A stretch of 64,000 nt of DNA. It comes from an uncultured Lachnospiraceae bacterium. GTDB taxonomy: Bacteria > Bacillota > Clostridia > Lachnospirales > Lachnospiraceae. Both the position numbers and the translations under genes were made by a program. The stretch's first letter is position 1; each line of letters starts with the position of its first letter. Below are positions 41,880 to 51,150 of this stretch, piece by piece. The notes beneath the pieces were generated by a model. It searched no databases, had not been told where the DNA came from, and saw only the letters and a program-made list of their open reading frames with translations. The DNA lies in assembly GCA_947632515.1 (NCBI GenBank), contig CANRPO010000007.1, forward strand, positions 50,079-114,078. Reading direction: 5' to 3'.

Positions 41880-44757
41880 TCATATATGGGAACAATTCAA
41901 AGAAAACTTCATGAATATGGTCACCTCCAGACTGCTCGTGCTCGTCCTTGCCCTGTTCGGTATGGGCGGCTATCTGATCTACACGATCTTTCAGCTGCAG
42001 ATCGTCCGCGGCGAAGAGTACTTCAACAACTTTCAGCTGAGCATCACGAAAGAGCGCACGATCCTCCCGACCAGAGGAAACATTCTCGACCGCAACGGCA
42101 GACTGCTCGCCTACAACGAACTGGCGTACTCCGTCACCATCGAGGACGTCTATGAGTCGGGCAGGGACAAGAACGCCGAGCTGAATGCGACCATACTGAG
42201 ACTGATTGATATGATCGAGGAAAACGGCGATCAGATCATAAACGATTTCCATATCGTTCTGGACTCTGACGGCAATTATCGGTTCAACGTAGAAGGCACG
42301 CAGCTGCTCCGCTTTCTGGCGGACGTCTACGGGCATCCGACCATCGATGAGCTGAAAGAGAACGAGAAGTCGGCCACCCCCGCCGAGGTGATCGACTATC
42401 TGTGCGGACAGTCCCCCACATCCCGCTACGGCATCGGCGATTACAGGGACGCCGACGATTCCGACAGCTTTACGCCGGGTTACGGGTACAGCAAAGAGGA
42501 TGTCCTCAAGCTCGTCACTGTCCGCTATGCCATGAGCGCCAACAGCTACCAGAAATACATCGCGACCACCGTGGCAAACAACGTCTCGGAGAAGACCGTG
42601 GCGGTCGTGATGGAGAACGCCGATGTCCTGGACGGCGTTGCGATCTCCGAGGGAACCATCCGCAAGTACAACGACAGCGTCTACTTCTCCCAGATCATAG
42701 GCTACACGGGCAAGGTCGATCAGGAGGGCTTAAAGGAACTGCAGGAGCAGGACCCGACCTACGATCTCAACGACACCGTGGGAAAATCCGGCATCGAGGC
42801 CTCCATGGAGACGGTACTGCAGGGAAAGAAAGGCTCCGAGACCGTCTATGTGGATAATCTGGGCAAGGTGATCGAGACAAGCGACAGGGTGGAGTCCGTC
42901 GCCGGAAACGACATCTATCTGACGGTGGACGCCGACTTACAGCGCGTAGGCTACCACATACTGGAGTCCAAGCTCGCCGGCATCCTATTGGACAAGATCG
43001 ACAATATCAAGGAATTTAAAGCGCCCGAGAGCGGCGCCGGCGGCAATATCAGGATCCCGATCTATGACGTCTATTTCGCCTGCATCAACAACAATATCAT
43101 CGATACCGCCAATTTCAAGTCAGAGCACGCAGGCGAGACGGAACAGCTCGTCTACCGGACATATCTCGACAAGAAAGCGCAGGTACAGGCTACCCTGCGG
43201 GAGGAGCTGACTGAGACCTGCACGCCTTACGAGAACCTGACGGAAGAGTACAAAAACTACGAGAGCTACATCGTGTCCATGCTGTACGACCGGAACGTTA
43301 TCCTCCGGTCGGAGATCGACCGGAATGACGCGACCTACATCGCCTGGACAAAGGATGAGGTCATCAGCTTGAACGAGTACCTGAACTATGCCATCGCCAT
43401 GAACTGGATCGACGTGTCCACGCTGGACATCGATTCCCGCTACTCGGATTCGGTGGAGATCTACGAAAAGATCATAGACTATATCATCGGACAGCTTGAC
43501 AGGGACAGCGGTTTCGACAAGCGCATGTACCGCTATATGATCAACAACAACGAGCTGACGGGACGGCAGATCTGCCAGCTGCTCTTGGAGCAGAACATTG
43601 TGGAGATCCCCGAGACGGAGAGACGGCAGTTTGAGTCGGGCAGCGAGACGCCCTACGTCTTTATGCAAAACCGCATCCGGAATCTGGACATCACCCCCGC
43701 CCAGCTGGCGCTTGACCCGTACTCCGGCTCCATCGTCGTCACGGACGTCAATACGGGGGATGTGCTGGCGCTGATCTCTTATCCGAGCTACGACAACAAC
43801 AAGATGGCCAACGGCGTGGACGCCTCCTACTTTGCGAGTCTCAGAAACGATCTGTCCAGCCCGCTGCTCAACTATGCGACGCAGCAGAGGACGGCGCCCG
43901 GTTCCACCTTTAAGATCGTGTCGGCCACAGCCGGATTGACCGAGGGAGTCATCAGCACCACGGACACCATCATCTGTACGGGCGTATTCGACAAGATCTC
44001 TCCCCCGGCAAGATGCTGGATCGCGCCCGGCGCGCACGGAGCCTTAAATGTGACGGGCGGCCTGCAGCACTCCTGCAACTGGTTCTTCTACGAGGTGGGG
44101 TACCGTCTCGGCATCAGAGGCGACAGTTTCAGCAACGATCTGGCCCTCGGCAGACTGGCGAAGGCCGCCGATCTCTACGGCCTCTCCGAGCCCTCCGGCG
44201 TGGAGATCGAGGAGTATACGCCGGAAGTCTCCGACACAGACGCCGTCCGCTCGGCCATCGGGCACGGCACGAACAACTACACCACTGTCGGACTTGCGCG
44301 ATATGTTACAACTGTCGCGAACGGCGGAACATGTTATAATTTAACACTGGTAGACAAAATAGAGGACCACAACGGCGATCTGGTCACGGACAACCATGCC
44401 GAAGTGCGCAACACGATAGCCATGGACCCCTCCTACTGGGACGCGATTCACACCGGTATGCGCAGGGTCGTGGAGGGAAAAGCCTACTACGCCGATCTGG
44501 GCGTGAACGTGGCGGGCAAGACGGGTACCGCGCAGGAGGACCGCACCCGCGCGAATCACGCGCTTTTCATCAGCTACGCGCCCTACGAGGCCCCCGAGAT
44601 CTCCGTCACCGTCCGTGTCGCCAACGGCTACACTTCCGATTACAGCGCCCAGATCGCGCGGGACGTGTACGAATACTACTACGGCCTCAAAGAGGAGAGC
44701 GAGATCATCACGGGAACCGCCGGAGCTCTGCAGGGCGGAACCATCAACGCAGACTAG
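41860..44757 (+). CDS. Penicillin-binding protein 2 (elongation transpeptidase), long form
   Basis: A 965-residue class B PBP, much longer than the ~630-700 residues of usual PBP2. One membrane helix (~residues 23-45), pedestal domain with T-K-E-R-T-I-L-P-T-R-G-N-I-L-D-R-N-G-R-L-L-A, then a transpeptidase domain with P-G-S-T-F-K (about residue 682), S-C-N as H-S-C-N-W and K-T-G as A-G-K-T-G-T-A-Q. An acidic insertion of roughly 200 residues (about 390-600) precedes the active-site serine. The GTG at 41860 abuts its GAGGAG; a TTG at 41872 has better spacing. It partners RodA (46.7 kb). Confidence 0.9.
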   Translation: MVKSLFDHIWEQFKENFMNMVTSRLLVLVLALFGMGGYLIYTIFQLQIVRGEEYFNNFQLSITKERTILPTRGNILDRNGRLLAYNELAYSVTIEDVYESGRDKNAELNATILRLIDMIEENGDQIINDFHIVLDSDGNYRFNVEGTQLLRFLADVYGHPTIDELKENEKSATPAEVIDYLCGQSPTSRYGIGDYRDADDSDSFTPGYGYSKEDVLKLVTVRYAMSANSYQKYIATTVANNVSEKTVAVVMENADVLDGVAISEGTIRKYNDSVYFSQIIGYTGKVDQEGLKELQEQDPTYDLNDTVGKSGIEASMETVLQGKKGSETVYVDNLGKVIETSDRVESVAGNDIYLTVDADLQRVGYHILESKLAGILLDKIDNIKEFKAPESGAGGNIRIPIYDVYFACINNNIIDTANFKSEHAGETEQLVYRTYLDKKAQVQATLREELTETCTPYENLTEEYKNYESYIVSMLYDRNVILRSEIDRNDATYIAWTKDEVISLNEYLNYAIAMNWIDVSTLDIDSRYSDSVEIYEKIIDYIIGQLDRDSGFDKRMYRYMINNNELTGRQICQLLLEQNIVEIPETERRQFESGSETPYVFMQNRIRNLDITPAQLALDPYSGSIVVTDVNTGDVLALISYPSYDNNKMANGVDASYFASLRNDLSSPLLNYATQQRTAPGSTFKIVSATAGLTEGVISTTDTIICTGVFDKISPPARCWIAPGAHGALNVTGGLQHSCNWFFYEVGYRLGIRGDSFSNDLALGRLAKAADLYGLSEPSGVEIEEYTPEVSDTDAVRSAIGHGTNNYTTVGLARYVTTVANGGTCYNLTLVDKIEDHNGDLVTDNHAEVRNTIAMDPSYWDAIHTGMRRVVEGKAYYADLGVNVAGKTGTAQEDRTRANHALFISYAPYEAPEISVTVRVANGYTSDYSAQIARDVYEYYYGLKEESEIITGTAGALQGGTINAD

Positions 44758-44790
44758 ACTTACAGATAAGATCATATGTGGAGGAGCATT

Positions 44791-45471
44791 ATGAAAAACG
44801 CAGTTATCATCAAAAGTTTTCAGAACGGGCTGTCCATCTATCTCGACGCCGAGATCCCCTTTTCCAAACTCGTCGAGGAGGTGGCCTTCAAGTTCAGAGA
44901 GTCGGCGCATTTCTTCAAGGACGCCAGCATGGTCGTCTCCTTCGAGGGACGGGAGCTGTCCGATATAGAGGAGCGCCAGCTCATAAACACGATCAGCGCG
45001 AACTCGGACTTAAACATCGTGTGCATCATGGGGAAGAACGAGGAGACGAACAAGAACTACGTCAAGGCGCTGCAGAAGTTGTCCTACCACCAGCAGGCCA
45101 TGGAAAACGCCGGACAGTTCTACAAGGGAACGCTGAAGGACGGACAGACGTTAGAGACAGAGAACAGCGTGATCGTGCTGGGCGACGTCTACCCCGGCGC
45201 AAGCATCATCTCCAACAAGGACATCGTCGTACTGGGCGGCCTCTACGGACAAGCCTATGCCGGCGGGAACGGAGAGGACGGGCATTTTGTCGTAGCGCTT
45301 GAAATGTCGCCCGAGAAACTGAAGATCGGCGACTTCAAATACAAGACTTCAGAGAAACAGAGTAAATGGCCGATCAAACCTAAGATCCAGCCGAAGATCG
45401 CCTTTGTGAGAGACCAAAGAGTCATGATGGAACCGATCACCAAAGAATTACTGAGCGACCTGCCCGTGTGA
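44791..45471 (+). CDS. minC: Septum site-determining protein MinC
   Basis: A 226-residue FtsZ-polymerisation inhibitor. N-terminal domain (I-I-K-S-F-Q-N-G-L-S-I-Y-L-D) and C-terminal beta-helix with F-Y-K-G-T-L-K-D-G-Q, V-I-V-L-G-D-V-Y-P-G-A, G-N-I/K-D-I-V-V-L-G-G-L-Y-G-Q-A-Y-A-G, which binds MinD. ATG 44791 follows GGAGGAG; an in-frame ATG at 44776 lacks a site. minC, minD and minE are in order. Confidence 0.93.
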   Translation: MKNAVIIKSFQNGLSIYLDAEIPFSKLVEEVAFKFRESAHFFKDASMVVSFEGRELSDIEERQLINTISANSDLNIVCIMGKNEETNKNYVKALQKLSYHQQAMENAGQFYKGTLKDGQTLETENSVIVLGDVYPGASIISNKDIVVLGGLYGQAYAGGNGEDGHFVVALEMSPEKLKIGDFKYKTSEKQSKWPIKPKIQPKIAFVRDQRVMMEPITKELLSDLPV

Positions 45472-45554
45472 CGCACGGCACAGCCTGACAGACATTCGGC
45501 GCGGCGGTCATTCAGGGGACGATATTACATCATATCAGGAGGGCAGCGAAGAAT

Positions 45555-46346
45555 ATGAGTGAAGTAATTGTCGTCACATCAGGGAAAGGCGGGGTAGGCA
45601 AGACCACTACTACCGCAAACGTTGGCACAGGTCTGGCAGCTATGGGCAAGAAGGTGATCCTGATCGACACCGACATCGGTCTGCGCAATCTCGACGTGGT
45701 GATGGGTCTGGAAAACCGCATCGTCTACAATCTGGTGGACGTGGTGGAAGGAAACTGCCGCATCAAACAGGCGATCATCCGGGACAAGCGTTACCCGACC
45801 CTGTTCCTTCTCCCGTCCGCGCAGACAAGGGACAAGAGCGCGGTCAACCCCGCGCAGATGGTGAAGATGATCAGCCACCTGAAGGATCAGTTCGACTATA
45901 TCCTGCTGGACTGTCCCGCGGGGATCGAACAGGGCTTTCAGAACGCTATCGCGGGCGCGGACAGGGCGCTTGTCGTCACCACGCCGGAGGTGTCCGCCAT
46001 CCGGGACGCCGACCGCATCATCGGCCTTCTGGAGGCAAACGAGATACATAAGATAGACTTAGTGATCAACCGGATCCGCAGCGATATGATCCGCCGGGGC
46101 GATATGATGTCCTCCGAGGACGTGGTGGATATTCTGTCCCTGCCGCTGATCGGCATGGTCCCTGACGACGAGAATGTGGTGATCGCCACGAACCAGGGAG
46201 AACCGCTGGTCGGCACAAGCACGCTGGCAGGCAAAGCCTACCAGAACATCTGCCAAAGAGTGACCGGCAAGGAAGTGCCTTTTCTCGATCTTGAAAAAGG
46301 GATCTCCTTCTGGGCGAGGGTATCGGGTATCTTTCATAAAGGTTAG
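45555..46346 (+). CDS. minD: Septum site-determining ATPase MinD
   Basis: A 263-residue deviant Walker A ATPase that carries MinC to the membrane. G-K-G-G-V-G-K-T-T-T-T-A-N (residues 9-21), D-T-D-I-G-L-R-N-L-D-V-V-M-G-L-E-N-R, D-C-P-A-G-I-E-Q-G-F, and a C-terminal amphipathic helix (G-I-S-F-W-A-R-V-S-G-I-F) for membrane binding. Preceded by GGAGGG. Confidence 0.96.
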   Translation: MSEVIVVTSGKGGVGKTTTTANVGTGLAAMGKKVILIDTDIGLRNLDVVMGLENRIVYNLVDVVEGNCRIKQAIIRDKRYPTLFLLPSAQTRDKSAVNPAQMVKMISHLKDQFDYILLDCPAGIEQGFQNAIAGADRALVVTTPEVSAIRDADRIIGLLEANEIHKIDLVINRIRSDMIRRGDMMSSEDVVDILSLPLIGMVPDDENVVIATNQGEPLVGTSTLAGKAYQNICQRVTGKEVPFLDLEKGISFWARVSGIFHKG

Positions 46347-46358
46347 GAGGGATCGATC

Positions 46359-46634
46359 GTGTTTAAGAATCTGTTAAGACGAAAAAGCTCCCGGGAAATC
46401 GCGAAGGACAGGCTGAAGATCCTGCTGATCTCCGACCGCGTCAACTGCTCCCCGGAGATGATGGAGATGATCAAGAACGATATTGCCAAGGTCATCTCCA
46501 AGTATATGAAAATCGACACAAAAAGCATGGAGATACAGATCACCAAGACGGGGAATAAAGGAAGAAGCCTGAAAAATCCGACGCTCTATGCCAATATACC
46601 GATTCTCGATCTGATGAATCACGATATACCCTAG
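46359..46634 (+). CDS. minE: Cell division topological specificity factor MinE
   Basis: A 91-residue MinE, stimulating MinD ATP hydrolysis to produce oscillation. The MinD-contact helix (A-K-D-R-L-K-I-L-L-I-S-D-R) and the dimer domain (M-M-E-M-I-K-N-D-I-A-K-V-I-S-K-Y-M-K-I-D) are clear. GTG start with GGAGGG upstream. With MinE present a polar-oscillating Min system is likely, rather than a DivIVA-anchored one. Confidence 0.95.
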   Translation: MFKNLLRRKSSREIAKDRLKILLISDRVNCSPEMMEMIKNDIAKVISKYMKIDTKSMEIQITKTGNKGRSLKNPTLYANIPILDLMNHDIP

Positions 46635-46654
46635 GAGGAAAAGGAGGGAACGAC

Positions 46655-47758
46655 ATGCCGAGACACTATCACATCAGGGACTATGATTTCCGGCTTATCA
46701 TTTTAGTCGCAGCGCTTACCTGGATCGGCATTCTGGCCATCGGCAGCGCCAGGGAATCGGTACAGTCCAGACAGATCGCGGGATTTGTCTTCGGCCTGTT
46801 CCTGATGCTCGTGATCTCCCTGTTTGACTATTCGGTCATCCTGCGTTTCTACTGGGTCCTCTATGTGGTCAACCTGATCCTGCTCGCCCTCGTCTGGTAC
46901 ATGGGCGAGGAGGCGGGCGGCGCGCAGCGGTGGCTGAACCTCTTCGGCATCCAGTTCCAGCCGTCGGAGTTAGCTAAGATCCTGCTGATCCTGTTCTTCG
47001 CGCAGCTCATCATGCGGCACCGGGAGGAGATGCACACGCTGTGGTTCAACGGTTTCTGCGTGTTGCTCGTCCTGCCGGCGATCTTTCTGATCTACGAGCA
47101 GCCGGATCTGTCCACCACCATCGTGGTCGCCATCCTGTTCTGCGTGATCCTCTTTGTGGGCGGTACGAGCTGGAAGTATGTCATCATGGCGTTAGCTGTG
47201 GCGATCCCCACATTTATCATCCTGTTCATGATGATCCTGGAGCCGGACCAGCAGATCATCAATGACTTTCAGCAGCGGCGCATCCTCGCTTGGCTCTACC
47301 CCGAGGAATACGCCACCACGGAGGCCTACCAGCAGCTCAACTCCATCACGGCCATCGGCTCCGGCATGCTTTACGGCAAGGGCTACAACAACAACGAGTC
47401 CCTCTCCGTCAAGAACGGCAATTTTATCTCGGAGCCTCAGACGGACTTTATCTACGCGGTCATCGGCGAAGAATTTGGGTTCGTCGGCAGCTGCGCCGTA
47501 ATTGTCTTATTGATTTTCATTTCATTTGAATGTATTATGGTAGCTAGGAGGGCGAAGGATCTGGCCGGCACGATCATAGCCGCCGGGGTGGCGGCGCTGA
47601 TCGGGTTTCAGGGCCTGTTGAACATTGCCGTGGCCACGGGCGTAAGTCCCAACACGGGGATTCCTCTGCCTTTTGTGAGTTATGGGCTGACGTCTCTGGT
47701 CAGTCTGTATATTGGGGTCGGTTTCGTACTGAACGTACGGTTACAATGCAAAAAATGA
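46655..47758 (+). CDS. rodA: Rod shape-determining SEDS polymerase RodA
   Basis: A 367-residue SEDS glycosyltransferase with ten membrane helices; it polymerises glycan during side-wall growth with PBP2. Signatures: F-Q-P-S-E-L-A-K-I, Y-E-Q-P-D-L-S-T-T-I-V, Y-Q-Q-L-N-S-I-T-A-I-G-S-G-M-L-Y-G-K-G, F-I-S-E-P-Q-T-D-F-I-Y-A-V-I-G-E-E-F-G and G-I-P-L-P-F-V-S-Y-G-L-T-S. Two GGAGG-like sites precede the ATG. Confidence 0.94.
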   Translation: MPRHYHIRDYDFRLIILVAALTWIGILAIGSARESVQSRQIAGFVFGLFLMLVISLFDYSVILRFYWVLYVVNLILLALVWYMGEEAGGAQRWLNLFGIQFQPSELAKILLILFFAQLIMRHREEMHTLWFNGFCVLLVLPAIFLIYEQPDLSTTIVVAILFCVILFVGGTSWKYVIMALAVAIPTFIILFMMILEPDQQIINDFQQRRILAWLYPEEYATTEAYQQLNSITAIGSGMLYGKGYNNNESLSVKNGNFISEPQTDFIYAVIGEEFGFVGSCAVIVLLIFISFECIMVARRAKDLAGTIIAAGVAALIGFQGLLNIAVATGVSPNTGIPLPFVSYGLTSLVSLYIGVGFVLNVRLQCKK

Positions 47759-47785
47759 GTTGATCGCAGGAGAGGGGTATATCGT

Positions 47786-48181
47786 ATGAACATTGCACTG
47801 ATCGCGCATGACGCCAAGAAGAAACTGATGCAGAATTTCTGTATTGCCTATCGGGGCATTCTGAGCAAGAACGAACTGTTTGCCACGGGAACGACGGGAC
47901 GCCTGATCGAGGAAGTGACGAATCTGTCCGTCCACAAATATCTTGCCGGGCATCTGGGAGGCGCACAGCAGATCGGCGCGCAGATCGAGCACAATGAGAT
48001 CGATCTGGTCATTTTCCTGCGCGATCCCCTGTACCCGAAATCCCATGAGCCGGACGTCAACAACGTGGTGATGCTGTGCGACAGGCACAATATCCCGCTG
48101 GCCACGAATCTGGCCAGCGCGGAGCTTCTGATCAAATCACTCGACAGAGGAGACCTTGAGTGGCGTGAAATGTACAAGTAA
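47786..48181 (+). CDS. mgsA: Methylglyoxal synthase
   Basis: A 131-residue enzyme that converts dihydroxyacetone phosphate to methylglyoxal plus phosphate, bypassing lower glycolysis when phosphate is short. Motifs: I-A-L-I-A-H-D-A-K-K, A-T-G-T-T-G (phosphate binding), H-L-G-G-A-Q-Q-I-G, F-L-R-D-P-L and P-D-V-N-N-V-V-M-L-C-D. It closes the cell-shape cluster and overlaps the carboxypeptidase gene start. Confidence 0.95.
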   Translation: MNIALIAHDAKKKLMQNFCIAYRGILSKNELFATGTTGRLIEEVTNLSVHKYLAGHLGGAQQIGAQIEHNEIDLVIFLRDPLYPKSHEPDVNNVVMLCDRHNIPLATNLASAELLIKSLDRGDLEWREMYK

Positions 48182-49148
48182 GCGTTTAAAACGAAGGATC
48201 GCCGCCATGCTTTTCGCGGTCATGGCCGCCCTGACGGGCTGCGGCGGCGCGAAGTATGACCTGGCATATGAACTGAATAGCGAAGTGAGCAGCTACCAGC
48301 TCTTGAGCATTGCCAATCAGGAGACGTTGGAGCCTTTCGCGGCCGATCTGTGCATCGTGGACGGCGATGTGAAGAATGCCGGCGTGGATCTGCCGGAGGT
48401 GGGAGCCGCCGCGCTCTTTGACCTAAAGAATCTGGATACGCTGTATGCTAAGAACGCCAACTTACAAGTCAATCCCGCCAGTCTGACCAAGGTGCTGACG
48501 GCGCTTGTGGCCATCAAGTACGGCTCTCCCGACCAGATGCTGACAGCCTCTGAAAATGTGCTTATCACAGAGCCGGGCGCGCAGCTGTGCGGCCTGAAAC
48601 CGGGCGACCGGATGACGCTGGACCAGGCGCTGCACATCCTGCTCATCTATTCCGCCAACGACGTGGCGATTATGATCGCGGAGGGCATATCGGGTTCCGT
48701 GGAGGAATTTGTCTCGCTCATGAACGAGGAGGCGGCGGAGCTGGGCGCCACAAACTGTCATTTTACGAACCCAAACGGGCTCACCGATGAAAATCATTAC
48801 ATGACCGTCTACGACTTGTACCTGATCTTTCAGGAGGCCTTAAAATATGATCTGTTCACCCAGATCATACAGATGACCGGCTACAATACCGTGTACACGG
48901 ACAAAAACGGCGCGGAAGTCTCGTTTGAGACGGACACCACGAACTTATATTTGAGCGGGGTCTATGATATGCCCTCAAGCGTCACCGTGATCGGCGGCAA
49001 GACGGGCACGACCAGCGCGGCGGGACACTGCCTCATGCTCTACTCCAAGAGCAGCGACGGGACGCCCTACATCTCCATCATCATGAAGGATACTTCCAGA
49101 GAAAATCTGTACGCGGACATGAGCAGACTGCTGGAATCCGTCAAATAA
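48156..49148 (+). CDS. D-alanyl-D-alanine carboxypeptidase, lipoprotein
   Basis: A 330-residue low-molecular-weight PBP (peptidase S11) that trims the terminal D-Ala of wall pentapeptides. The N-terminus is basic and hydrophobic with lipobox A-A-L-T-G-C, so a lipoprotein anchored to the outer face is likely. Catalytic motifs P-A-S-L-T-K (near residue 108), S-A-N as Y-S-A-N-D and K-T-G as G-G-K-T-G-T-T (near 280). The frame starts at TTG 48156; a GTG at 48165 is also possible, with AGAGGAG upstream of both. It overlaps mgsA. Confidence 0.87.
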   Translation: MSGVKCTSKRLKRRIAAMLFAVMAALTGCGGAKYDLAYELNSEVSSYQLLSIANQETLEPFAADLCIVDGDVKNAGVDLPEVGAAALFDLKNLDTLYAKNANLQVNPASLTKVLTALVAIKYGSPDQMLTASENVLITEPGAQLCGLKPGDRMTLDQALHILLIYSANDVAIMIAEGISGSVEEFVSLMNEEAAELGATNCHFTNPNGLTDENHYMTVYDLYLIFQEALKYDLFTQIIQMTGYNTVYTDKNGAEVSFETDTTNLYLSGVYDMPSSVTVIGGKTGTTSAAGHCLMLYSKSSDGTPYISIIMKDTSRENLYADMSRLLESVK

Positions 49149-49158
49149 GTTTTTGTGG

Positions 49159-49187
49159 TTGTTTTTTTAGTACGATTCCCTTATAAT
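49159..49187 (+). promoter_or_regulatory. Sigma-A promoter for the P-loop gene
   Basis: TTGTTT (49159-49164), 17-base spacer, TATAAT (49182-49187). The -10 lies inside the left arm of an 11-bp inverted repeat. Confidence 0.6.
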
Positions 49188-49213
49188 ATGGATAGACGGA
49201 GTCATATTATAAG
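49180..49213. repeat. 11-bp inverted repeat overlapping the -10 element
   Basis: CTTATAATATG (49180-49190) and CATATTATAAG (49203-49213) are perfect inverted repeats with a 12-base centre, covering the -10 box and the presumed transcription start. It could be an operator or a 5' hairpin; a related ATAATATTATA sequence follows at about 49220. Confidence 0.65.
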
Positions 49214-49247
49214 CAATCATAATATTATACTTTAGGAGGGTTTCGCC

Positions 49248-49667
49248 ATGGTTGAATTGATCGTAGGCAATAAGGGAAAGGGAAAAACCAAACATTTGTT
49301 GGATAAAGTAAATTCAGTGATAAAGGATGCGCAGGGGAACGTGGTTTATCTGGATAAGAGCACAAAGCACATGTTCGAGCTGAACAACAAGATCAGACTG
49401 ATAGACGTCTCCGACTATCTGGTGACCAACAGCGACGAGTTCATCGGTTTTATCTGCGGCATCATCTCTCAGGATCACGATCTGCAGCACATGTACTTTG
49501 ACAGTTTCCTGAAAATTGCCTGCGTAAACGAAGACGACATCGGCGCTACCATCGACAAGCTGGAGAGCATCAGCGCAAAATTCCATGTAGATTTCGTGCT
49601 CAGCGTGTCGATGGACGAAAGCTCTTTACCCGAGAACCTGAAATCCAAAGTGATCGTTTCATTATAA
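49248..49667 (+). CDS. P-loop NTPase-like protein of unknown function
   Basis: A 139-residue protein beginning M-V-E-L-I-V-G-N-K-G-K-G-K-T-K, a Walker A-like G-x-x-G-x-G-K-T, with a Walker B candidate H-V-D-F-V-L-S-V-S near residues 118-126. It is sometimes labelled PilT-like in related genomes, but it is much too short for a pilus ATPase and I see no Asp/His boxes. GGAGGG precedes the ATG. It has its own promoter and a terminator behind it, so it is a single-gene unit. Confidence 0.7.
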   Translation: MVELIVGNKGKGKTKHLLDKVNSVIKDAQGNVVYLDKSTKHMFELNNKIRLIDVSDYLVTNSDEFIGFICGIISQDHDLQHMYFDSFLKIACVNEDDIGATIDKLESISAKFHVDFVLSVSMDESSLPENLKSKVIVSL

Positions 49668-49700
49668 GACTTACATAAGCGATAGCGTGCAATTCCATAA

Positions 49701-49724
49701 AACCTCGGTGCAGCCGGGGTTTTT
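49701..49724 (+). terminator. Rho-independent terminator after the P-loop gene
   Basis: AACCTCGG (49701-49708) pairs with CCGGGGTT (49714-49721, one G-U) and is followed by a U run. The downstream gene starts at 49747. Confidence 0.7.
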
Positions 49725-49746
49725 GGCATGTTAAAAGGAGATCGTC

Positions 49747-51144
49747 TTGGCGGATAACGGAAGAAAGATAACTCAATACAGACGTCCGGTGAATCTGAAT
49801 ATCGGTATGCTGATATTCGCCGCTATTTTTATCTATGTAGTCGTCTGCGTGTTCATGTATTTCAGGACGGATCACATCGTCGGCTACAGCGTCAAGGAAG
49901 GTTCTCTCTCCTCCAACAGCATCTTCAAGGGGATCGCGCTGCGCACTGAGGAGATCGTGACAGGAAGCGACGCCGGGTATATCAATTACTTCGCCAGAGA
50001 GGGGGAGCGCGTGGCAAAAGGCGACCTTGTCTACACCGTGGACGAGACGGGACGCCTGTCGGATTATATGCACACGAGCGAGAGCGGAGAGAACTCCCTC
50101 TCGGACGCGGACCTGACGGAATTAAAGAACGAGATCACTTCCTTCACGAACCGTTTCGACCGCAGGCAGTTTTCGGACGTCTATAATTTTAAATACAGCG
50201 TGCAGGGCACGGCCCTGAAACTCTCCAACTACAATATTCTGGAAAACGCCGATGCCCTCAATCAGGCGGGCGGGAGCAGTTTCGTCAATTACCGCTACGC
50301 GCCGAACAGCGGCATCGTCATCTACTCCATAGACGGGTATGAGGATCTGACGCTGGAGGATATGACCGCGGAGCTTTTTGAGCAGGACGCCTATGAGAAG
50401 AAATATCTTGTCAACAACGATCTTGTGGCCAACGGAGATCAAATCTATAAGCTGTCCACAAGCGAGGACTGGTCTATCGTTATTCAGACCGACGAGGAAT
50501 TGGCGGAAGAACTTCTGGAAAAGGAATATGTGGAGGTGCGGTTCCTGAAAAACCGGTATACCTCCTGGGGAGAGGTCTCCTCCTACACGAATGAGGCGGG
50601 CGACACCTTCGTCTCTTTGACTTTCACCAACTCCATGATCACATTCTGCACGGACCGTTTTATCGACATTGAACTTCTTCTTGAGGATGAGAAGGGACTG
50701 AAGATCCCCAATTCCGCCATCGTGACGAAGGAATTTTTCATTGTGCCGAAGGAATATGTGACAAAGGGCGGCAACAGCGGCAGCGACGGCGTTCTGTTGG
50801 AAACTTACGACGAGGAGGGCAATGCCGTCACCGAGTTTGTCCCGACGACCATCTACGACGCGACGGAGACGGAATACTATCTGGACGACTCCGTCCTGCG
50901 CGCGGGCAACTATATCATCAAGCCGGAGTCCACGCAGAAATATGCCGTCAGCAAGACAGGCTCTCTGACGGGCGTCTACAACATCAACAAGGGTTACGCC
51001 GACTTTAAGCAGGTGACCGTGCTGTACAGCAACGACGAGTATTCCATCGTAAAATCCAACACCGTGTACGGACTGAACGTGTACGACTATATCGTACTGG
51101 ACGCCTCCACGGTGAACGACAACCAGTTTATCTATGAAAGGTGA
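49747..51144 (+). CDS. HlyD-like membrane-anchored adaptor protein
   Basis: A 465-residue protein with one N-terminal membrane helix (about residues 20-40) and a large extracytoplasmic region with HlyD-type half motifs: G-I-A-L-R-T-E-E-I-V, A-G-Y-I-N-Y-F-A-R-E-G-E-R-V-A-K-G-D-L-V-Y-T-V-D (lipoyl/biotinyl-like) and R-A-G-N-Y-I-I-K. No transporter genes accompany it. In Lachnospiraceae such genes sit just upstream of yggS-sepF, so a division-linked envelope role is possible, but the function is unknown. TTG start with AAAGGAG at 6 bases. Confidence 0.7.
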   Translation: MADNGRKITQYRRPVNLNIGMLIFAAIFIYVVVCVFMYFRTDHIVGYSVKEGSLSSNSIFKGIALRTEEIVTGSDAGYINYFAREGERVAKGDLVYTVDETGRLSDYMHTSESGENSLSDADLTELKNEITSFTNRFDRRQFSDVYNFKYSVQGTALKLSNYNILENADALNQAGGSSFVNYRYAPNSGIVIYSIDGYEDLTLEDMTAELFEQDAYEKKYLVNNDLVANGDQIYKLSTSEDWSIVIQTDEELAEELLEKEYVEVRFLKNRYTSWGEVSSYTNEAGDTFVSLTFTNSMITFCTDRFIDIELLLEDEKGLKIPNSAIVTKEFFIVPKEYVTKGGNSGSDGVLLETYDEEGNAVTEFVPTTIYDATETEYYLDDSVLRAGNYIIKPESTQKYAVSKTGSLTGVYNINKGYADFKQVTVLYSNDEYSIVKSNTVYGLNVYDYIVLDASTVNDNQFIYER

Positions 51145-51150
51145 TCTCCC

